A stretch of DNA of 64,000 nucleotides from Berghia stephanieae. Its lineage: Eukaryota; Mollusca; Gastropoda; Nudibranchia; Aeolidiidae. The stretch spans positions 21,964,961-22,028,960 of the forward strand of contig CM067446.1 in NCBI GenBank assembly GCA_034508935.3, in the 5' to 3' direction. Below, piece after piece: positions 57,132 to 64,000 of the stretch; position 1 is the stretch's first letter; each line of letters begins with the position of its first letter. The position numbers were made by a program, and so were the translations under genes. A model generated the notes under the pieces. That model worked only from the letters and a program-made list of their open reading frames with translations. It made no database searches and was not told the DNA's origin.

Positions 57132-57532
57132 AACCTGTTATTATTGCTTTACTGGACAGACATTACTAGATCTTATATTATAATGTTTTATTATTATATT
57201 TATAGAGGAAGCGCAAATTTCTAGCAAATATGTATCATATTCAACGAATACACCTTACAAGTTACGGAAAACACGAGGTTAAATATTATACAAACGACTC
57301 ATCTTAAAGTTAAATATGTGAAAATTCACAATGTAGAACGGTCAAGAGATTGCAGTGACTGGTTTTGGACTCGACCTTTTATAAAGCTTGACACTCTATA
57401 CATTTCGTCAACAAAAGCAAATTAATATATTTTGTCCCCTCCCCAAAAAAAAATAATAAAAATATCAAGCTTTCCTAAGTATTTGTTCTACTAAAACACT
57501 CTGTACATTCAGAAACCATGTCCTATATATAA

Positions 57533-57706
57533 GTACTTGCTGGATTATAGCACGCTCTTCTTTATGGCACGTTGGAGCTGACTGACTGATTTTTTTTTTC
57601 TGTAATAAGTCATTATAACATGACCATCGAATTTCCAATTTCCACACGCTCAGATTCGAGCACGCTTTGGCTTCTCCTGAGAGCGCGCTAGAATCCAGCG
57701 AGTACT
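57533..57706. mobile_element. Small inverted-repeat element (MITE-2)
   Basis: The ends pair: GTACTTGCTGGATTATAGCA at the left and, as reverse complement, GTACTCGCTGGATTCTAGCG at the right. About 174 bp, non-coding. A related copy lies at 62037-62230. Confidence 0.7.
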
Positions 57707-57709
57707 TTA

Positions 57710-59180
57710 TTATGTCTATCTGTGGCATGGAAACGATCTCACTTCAAGAAGTTTTGTTAGAGCCAATATTTCCCTTTGAAATAACCCAAAATAAAAGCAG
57801 AATACGATTCTTTATCAATTTTTTTACTTACGGTACAAGGATTGTTGATTACTAATGATTTCTATTATGTTTGTTCACTTTTCTCCTGATGATTGACACA
57901 ATTCAGGGATCATTGGCTTACGTTGGCCTTTAATTCCTCATGGGACACAGGCCACAGAACAGCTGCCTTCAGTTGTCACGGTTCTGGCCAAGGTTCTCCA
58001 ATTGTCTCCAGGCGTCTAGTCCTCCTTGCCTCATTGCATGGTTTTAGGTAGTTTTATTTTTACTTAGAGCTTTTTCTTGTATGTATGTGTTTGTAAAAGA
58101 TTTTCGAGTAGGGCATTGTTCTATTTTGCTTCCAATGACATTGAAAAATGTTCCTTTTCTATTTGGCTGCCGGTTTGTAAGGTTCTGTGTTTATTGCTTG
58201 CTGAACTTCCTTTCATGATTCATCTTGTGATGCTCAAATTAAACCCCTCCGCCTCCTGACTTTAACTTTAGTGAATTTAATCTGGACCCCCCCCCCCCCC
58301 CCCCCCCCCCCACCCCACCCACCCATCCCTCCCATTGCGACTGTGTCTCTTAAACTTAAATGAAAAGAAAATTCCATGTAAATAGATAATAGCCTTTTTT
58401 TTTTACTGATAAAGCAATTGTGATTACTTTTGATATTATAACTACCATCCCCCCCCCTCCCCCCCCCCCCAATTGGTTTTATAATATTTTTTGTTTGTGG
58501 GGCTATTGGGCGAGGTGTTGTTTTGGCACTCAAGAAGGGAGGTAACACTCTTTCTGCACTGTGCCTATTCCCTTTTGTTTGATTTACCCGGCTTTCTGTC
58601 ACTGGCCTCCAATTAAACGATCATTTGGCCCTGCATGAGCAATGACTGTGATTTTCTCAGATGCATGTTTCTGGAGGAGGAGAGTTTTACTCGCATAAAT
58701 CTAAATCATCCTGAGTCCGGTGTATCTACTAATCCGCTGTACAATGAATGAACAATCACAATTTTCCATCTTGGCCAGAAAACTTGCACTTCACGTCGAG
58801 ATGTTAAAGATGATTCCCAACTTGTCCAAAGTGAAACTTTTCATTGATAGATGTTTCATTATATCGTGTTATACCGCAGAAAATTGCAACACACTAGCTC
58901 TTTACTGTATGTAATGTTGTATTTGCTTTACTTGTCTGTTTTATAATATGTTTTGATTAAAGGCAAGTGATCATGATAGAAAAGATATAATTAGATCACG
59001 ATATATAATGTATGTATTATTTTCAACTTTCATAATCTTTCTTAGCATATCATTGTCATAATATGCATTCTTTTTTTTTTCGTTTATCTTTGTTGATTTT
59101 TAAAAATGTAACTTTATGTGTCAACAGTAAATTTAATGACCCAATATGATTCTACTATACAGTGAGCCATTGAAAAATAA
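57710..59180. other. Intergenic, C runs and a possible LINE scrap
   Basis: C runs lie at 58287-58311 and 58450-58470. The stretch 57880-58020, read on the minus strand, vaguely resembles a LINE C-terminus (AVLWPVSHEE), but this is weak. Nothing else was recognised. Confidence 0.4.
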
Positions 59181-59183
59181 TTA

Positions 59184-60441
59184 GAGGTTTTGTCCCAGAA
59201 TTAAGGTAACTTACAAAGCAGATGCACATACCATTTGTTTACATCACTCTGTTATCACATACCTTCCCTAAAAATATTGACGTCAAGACTTTTGAGTCGA
59301 TTCTCAACATCTGATTTCAGTTCATCGTCATCCTCAAACCATTTTTCAGCCAAATGTCGCAGCAGAGGTCCAAACAGATAAAAGATGGTGCAAGATCAGG
59401 GCTATGAGGAGGATGTGATAAGACTTGCCATCCATGAGTTTTCATTTTTTTTGTGATGTTCGCGACATGTGTGTTGCGTTGTTGTGTTGGAAAGCGTTAA
59501 CGCCCTTGCTTAGCTGCCCCAGTCACTTTCGCCGCAGAGCCTCCCTCAACTTGTCCAATGTTTCGCAATACATCGTTGCACTTATTGTCTGATCACGTTT
59601 TAAAAAGTCCAACAAAAGAACACCCTTAGTGTCCCAGAACCCAGTGGCCATAATTTTTTTTTCGCTGAATGTTGCACCTTGAATTTCTTTGCAAGCAGTA
59701 AAGATGGATGTTTCCAGATCATCGAGTCCCTCTTTGATTCTGGTGTACTGTGGTGAACTCCTGTCTCATCACTAGTGATCATATGGTCAATAAAGCATTC
59801 ACGACTACTGTCACCGCTAGGCTCCATATGCAGTTGATTTTCATCATTGAGATTTTGAGACACCTGTTCACGTTATCCTTATGACTCATCTATAATGGAA
59901 CCGATCGGGCTGACACTGTTCTAAACTCTAAATGTTTGATTATTCTGTGAAGAGTGGATTTGGAAGTTCCAACTCAATAGGATAGTTTTCGAACTTTAAG
60001 CCGCATGTTTTCCCAAATCAAATGCTGAATGTTCTTTTTGAGTGGGAAGACAATGACCTTCCTGTGCGTGGCTTATACTTATCCTGCATGTCAGATCGAC
60101 CTTGTTGAAAGTCTTTACACCAGAAACCTACCTGCTTCAAACTCATAATATTTTCCCCATAAACAACTACCAACTCTGAATGAATTTCCAAAGGACGTTT
60201 TCCTGTTGCATTCAGAAATCGTATTACTGCACGAATTTCTTTCATCGACCACTCAGTAATCATGGTTGATATATTTGTTTTGATGTAGAACGGACCTTTC
60301 AACTATTTTGCTCAAACTTTCAACACAGGTGCTCAATACTCAATGAATATATCTTTAATTTCCAGTTTACAGATTTGACACAACATGCGTTTCATGAGTT
60401 ATGGGATTACGTAGCCTACTTTAATTCGGGGACATCCCTCG
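59184..60441 (-). mobile_element. Mariner element with degraded inverted repeats
   Basis: Left end GAGGTTTTGTCCCAGAATTA; the right end, reverse-complemented, CGAGGGATGTCCCCGAATTA; both next to TA. The length of 1.26 kb is usual for mariner. Minus-strand pieces show the N-terminal helix-turn-helix region (MKEIRAVIRFLNATGKRPLE), the first Asp block (DHMITSDETGVHHSTPESKR then SMIWKHPS and KKFKVQHSAKKK), and HSPDLAPSFICL with the third acidic position. Several frameshifts; inactive. Confidence 0.8.
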
Positions 60442-61253
60442 TATTACACAAATAAATAGGAGCATTGATATGTCTCACAGGTTCTGACTGGGATCTGTCC
60501 AGAGATGTAAAAATTCAGATGGTTGTATTGAATTTTAAACTTGACTTTGTGTTTTTGTTCTGTTTTATAGCACGGATGATCTCTCTATGTTGAATAACTG
60601 TACTTGGCAGGTTTCCAACATCTGTCTTTTGTAAACCTTTTAGATTTTTTGAATAATTGATTTTTTTTAGCAAAATAAAGGCAACAAAGAATTGCATATT
60701 ACTGTTAATTAGTCAGATAATCCCATACATTATCTTTAGAAATCGATGACAATTACTGGAAGTGGTAGGGGCTACTAGTATGGACCGTTAAACATTTATA
60801 ACTATAACTTAATCAAGTCGTTTGACACAATTCGAAAAGCACCTAGCCTATTCTCATCTACTGGGAAAGTTCAAAGGCCACATCCACACTGTAAAGTTAA
60901 ATGACATATAATGATTAAAAGCCTGTTTTACATTGTACATAAGTCACTTTGGTGATACACTTGATGTGATTCTAACACAAAGTCCTGATAAATTGTCATG
61001 ACAAGAATCCCATTAACAACAACAATAATTGTATTGTGTCTGTCTGTGATCGTGGTAGTTATTTCCATTATCATTATCTGTATCAATCAATACTTGTCTC
61101 ATGTGAGTTTGTCAATAATAAAAGTATACATCTATCTTGACGTGTTTTGTCTTTTTTTTTCCAAAGATTTCACACTTTGTCCTCAATCATTCTCCTTCTC
61201 CATCACCTTTGATATTTTGCACCATCTTCATCATCATCATCATCATCATCTTT

Positions 61254-61745
61254 CATTGTCGGACAGGAGGTCACTTGCTGTATCATCTATTTCCACCCCC
61301 CCCCCCCCCCCCCCCTCTTTCTGTTTTCTAAGTTGATTTATGTCTTTGTCTTGGATTGGGATTGCTTGGTTTTGTCCTTGACTGAGAGGAAAACAGTCAA
61401 ATGTAAAGTGTTAGTTTTGGGAGGTGATTTTTTTTTTTTCATTTTAAATCATCTCTCTATTTTTGTATTGAACATAACTTGTTAACATTTGAGTGTAATC
61501 CTCTTAGTGGGATCCTGTATTGGTGTGTGGATGAAACTTTTAGGATTCAACAAAGTACATTGATGGTATGTTCTTGGAATCACACATCTGTCCTCTATTT
61601 GATCCAATTCCCCTTTGATTTACTTTGTCTTTAGTGCTTTAATTTTAATTCCATCAGTTTTTGACTATCACATTTTCCTCCTTTTTACTGGCGCCGATAT
61701 GACCTAAATGTGTTGCGAGCGCTATAAAACCCTTATTACAAACAA
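61254..61745 (+). mobile_element. SINE-A, 5'-truncated
   Basis: The sequence follows the SINE-A order from the GGAGGTCACTTGCTGTATC block, with a C run of 20 (61296-61315) inside, to ACTGGCGCCGATATGACC, the stem and the TTACAAACAACAT tail. Another copy starts within about 30 bp downstream, with a CATCATCATC-type spacer between them. Confidence 0.75.
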
Positions 61746-61771
61746 CATAATCCTCGTCATGATCATCATCC

Positions 61772-62520
61772 TGGCTTGGGTCTTCTGACCTCCCATGGTG
61801 GGCGGATGGGTCACTGTCCCTATGTTTGATATATTCCCTATTTATTGGGGGGGGGGGGGGGGGGGGTTCAATATACTCTCGTCTTGTTTCTAGATGAATG
61901 TCATTGCTCATTTTTCCAGCGCGGAGCCTTAGCCGAGAGGGAGACCGTTAATTGTATGCTCCTTTTTTGAGAGATGATTTCTTTTTCCTTGTAAATCATA
62001 CTTCTGTTATGTGCTATTATTACTTTTTGTTTTTTATACAGTACTCTCTGGATTCTAGCACTCTCTTGGGAGAAGTAAAAAAAAATGTGCTAAAATTAGA
62101 ATCCAAAAGTGCCGAAATCTGACGCTCATGAGAGGTACGGTAGATAGAAGTCGATCTCCAGCTCGAGCGTGCTGTGACGTATTGCAGAGCGTACAGGGAT
62201 TCGGTGTGCTTAAATCCAGCGAGAATAAAACGTTATATTGTACTTTGTAAAATTGTAAACATTGGAGTGCATCGTTCATAGCGGACCCTTTGCATTTAGC
62301 CTGGATATTGGATAGGACTTATAGGCAATGTCAAAATAGGTGCATTGATAGATCGCTTGAGGAATCTTCCTTTCGTAGTTCCCTTTGTCTTACTTTTATT
62401 TTTCGTTGGCTCTTTTAACTTAATATTAAAATTGAGTACTTTTCCCCTATCACTATCATCTCCCTTTTTACAACATGCTCTGAATCTTAAGTGTTGCGAG
62501 CGCTATAAAACCCCTAAAAA
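61772..62520 (+). mobile_element. SINE-A, interrupted by MITE-2
   Basis: It starts CTTGGGTCTTCTGACCTCCC, contains a 20-base G run (61847-61866), follows the SINE-A order to GTAAATCATACTTCTGTTATG, is broken by a small inverted-repeat element at about 62037-62230, and resumes ATTGTAAACATTGGAGTG to GCGAGCGCTATAAAACCCC. Its 3' stem is decayed. Confidence 0.7.
62037..62230. mobile_element. MITE-2 copy inside SINE-A
   Basis: The left end ACAGTACTCTCTGGATTCTA and the right end, reverse-complemented, TTCTCGCTGGATTTAAGCAC, share the core CTGGATT with the copy at 57533. It interrupts a SINE-A, so it is younger than that SINE. Confidence 0.65.
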
Positions 62521-62529
62521 TCCTAACCG

Positions 62530-63190
62530 AACCATCATCGATAGCATCATCATCATTGTCGCCAATATCATCATCGTTTTCACCGTTTTCATCACCATCA
62601 TCATCTCCCTCTTAATCCCCATTATTCATCACAACTACCAATAGCCCCAAGCCATTCTCTTCACACCGGCCCTCCTTATCTTTATTTCACAATTAATCCA
62701 TTTCACGGTATTTATCTGAACGATAACGCTCACCTCTTCATCTCTCATCTAAAAACTCATCATTATAGTAAACAAACCTTACGGCTGGTACCTGTCATTG
62801 GAAGAATTGATGGAACTGCCAGCTGCTTCTCACACTCAAATAGTCGAACCTACCTGGAATGGAGCCGGGGTTACTTTTTCTATCACGATTATCTATAAAT
62901 CAATTTCACAGTTAAGTTCGGGGTGAGTGGAGGCCGGTGCCAGTCATGTACTCAAGTACTATGATCTCTCCCACCACTCGTAGTGTTTTTATAATAAAAG
63001 ATCTCAAGGTTTTATTTTTACATAATGTGACTCACCGTCTCTAAACGGTATTATGTCACGGAGAATGAGATACAGAAAAGTGAAGTTAGGAATAAATGAT
63101 AAGAAATACAATTTGGAGTTTTCTAAGTAAGAAATTGGATTTATCCTCCACCCTACAGAAAGTAGCTCGGTCAAATATTATCAATATTAT
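62530..63190. other. Intergenic, nothing recognised
   Basis: CATCAT-rich sequence to about 62630, then unremarkable DNA. Confidence 0.5.
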
Positions 63191-63214
63191 CACTTGACTC
63201 TAATAGTCTTCAAC

Positions 63215-63500
63215 AGTCGTAACGTCACTTCCTTCCTAATGACGCATGGTAACTTAGTAACACTGGCTCTAAACTATCGGAACAATGGCGGACGCCCGTA
63301 TGAAATATTTCTCCGGCGAGCATAAAAGCGTTTCCAGAGGAAAACAAACACATACATTTTATCATGTTTTGACTTTTACACATTCTGATCACAAGGCATA
63401 TGAAAAGGGAATGAAAAGTTCTAGCCAACATGAAGAATAAAAAGTAATGATTTTCTTTGTTTAGAACCAAGATGGCTGCCGTTGCCAGGCGGCGTGACAT
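63215..63500 (+). promoter_or_regulatory. Promoter-like patch (CRE, ETS and YY1-like motifs)
   Basis: Within 270 bp there are GTAACGTCACTTCC (63219-63232; a CRE-like TAACGTCA overlapping an ETS-like ACTTCC), GACGCATGGTAAC, ACAATGGCGGAC (63282-63293) and CCAAGATGGCTGCC (63466-63479). The last two resemble the YY1 core AAGATGGCGGC often found at animal start sites. The short frames from either ATG end within 50 codons. This could be the start of a gene running off the right edge; no exon is recognised. Confidence 0.3.
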
Positions 63501-64000
63501 CAGACTACTGAATCCTATTATACTCTTATTACTCAAATTGACTACTAAGACATTTCAAAATTGCAAACTTTTGAAACATTGATTTTAGTGTACCGGTATT
63601 CATGTCCAATTCAGTTCACTTGATTCTTTTATAAATTATTTCACTCGGCCACTCGTTTTTAATCCATGGAGTGCGCGTTCTCTATGAGGTCGCTCTTGTG
63701 CCAACTCTGCTCACTCCCGAATAGCGGGAACAATATCAATATAGGCAGTTGTAGAGTGCGTGACCCAATGATAAAACGCCTTGACCAGTTTGTTTGGTCA
63801 CCCATTCAGTTAATGGCTACACTCAAACTCAATGGCACCATTGACTGCCTTTGGTCATCAATTCACACCCTTGTTATCTCTTCTATCCCTAAATATTATT
63901 ATTTAATTTACCCTTTCCATGTGGCTTTGTGTTTCGTCTCTGGAATATGACCATAATTACGTTTCACAAGGCGCTTGTCTCTGGTATTTTGCTGGTAAGC

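Noticed and set aside
63284-63436. 50-codon frame MADARMKYFSGEHKSV...
   Set aside because: Good start context but short, no recognised family, and the YY1-like reading of the same bases explains the ATGGCGG string.

Overview
This is a stretch of animal nuclear DNA: AT-rich, full of introns, with long microsatellites ((TA)n, (CT)n, (CTA)n, (CTAT)n, (TTTA)n), many runs of 13-25 G or C, and a dense mix of LINEs, tRNA-derived SINEs and DNA transposons. The repertoire (CR1-group, RTE-like, RNase H-bearing I-group and L2-like LINEs, a Penelope GIY-YIG relic, mariner and pogo elements, several tRNA SINEs) and the host protein fit a marine invertebrate, most likely a lophotrochozoan such as a mollusc. 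That placement is inference; no species marker was seen. I recognised no LTR retroelement, viral copy, rRNA, ordinary tRNA or CRISPR array.

One host gene spans most of the window on the + strand: the orthologue of SGSM3 (small G protein signalling modulator 3, also called RUTBC3), a Rab GTPase-activating protein with TBC, SH3 and RUN domains. I place 17 internal coding exons between 9781 and 35130, every one with consensus GT/AG borders and matching phases, giving about 740 residues. Only the start-codon exon is missing. After exon 17, whose donor is in phase 2, there are three homologous last exons, each with its own acceptor, compatible phase and stop: 40933-41077, 43837-43972 and 54481-54613. 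The third encodes the canonical end seen in vertebrate SGSM3 (HHLFSWDL); the second keeps that motif; the first has a different tail. This looks like a tandemly duplicated, mutually exclusive terminal-exon cassette and is the most interesting host feature here.

Region by region. 0.37-8.6 kb: one CR1-group LINE split twice, by a tandem trimer of a tRNA-like SINE (447-1662) and by a candidate DNA transposon (2491-6281) that is itself split by a 5'-truncated I-group LINE. 8.6-9.8 kb: Penelope fragment and microsatellites. 9.8-35.1 kb: SGSM3 exons 1-17. The intron that splits the SH3 domain (22.6-29.0 kb) holds a 4.96-kb pogo-like transposon with intact terminal inverted repeats, phased subterminal repeats and several later insertions. 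35.1-54.6 kb: the three alternative last exons, separated by LINE-rich introns, including an RTE-like LINE (46.7-51.0 kb) whose long ORF is interrupted only by a SINE. 54.6-64 kb: repeats (SINE-A, SINE-C, small inverted-repeat elements, a 1.26-kb mariner) and, near 63.2-63.5 kb, a promoter-like patch.

Three SINE families recur. SINE-A (about 500 bp) and SINE-C (about 335 bp) share a 3' stem-loop with the same loop but different, still-paired stems. SINE-B ends like the L2-type LINE present in the same window. Twelve-to-fourteen-base target-site duplications can be read for many insertions, so their order can be worked out from sequence alone.
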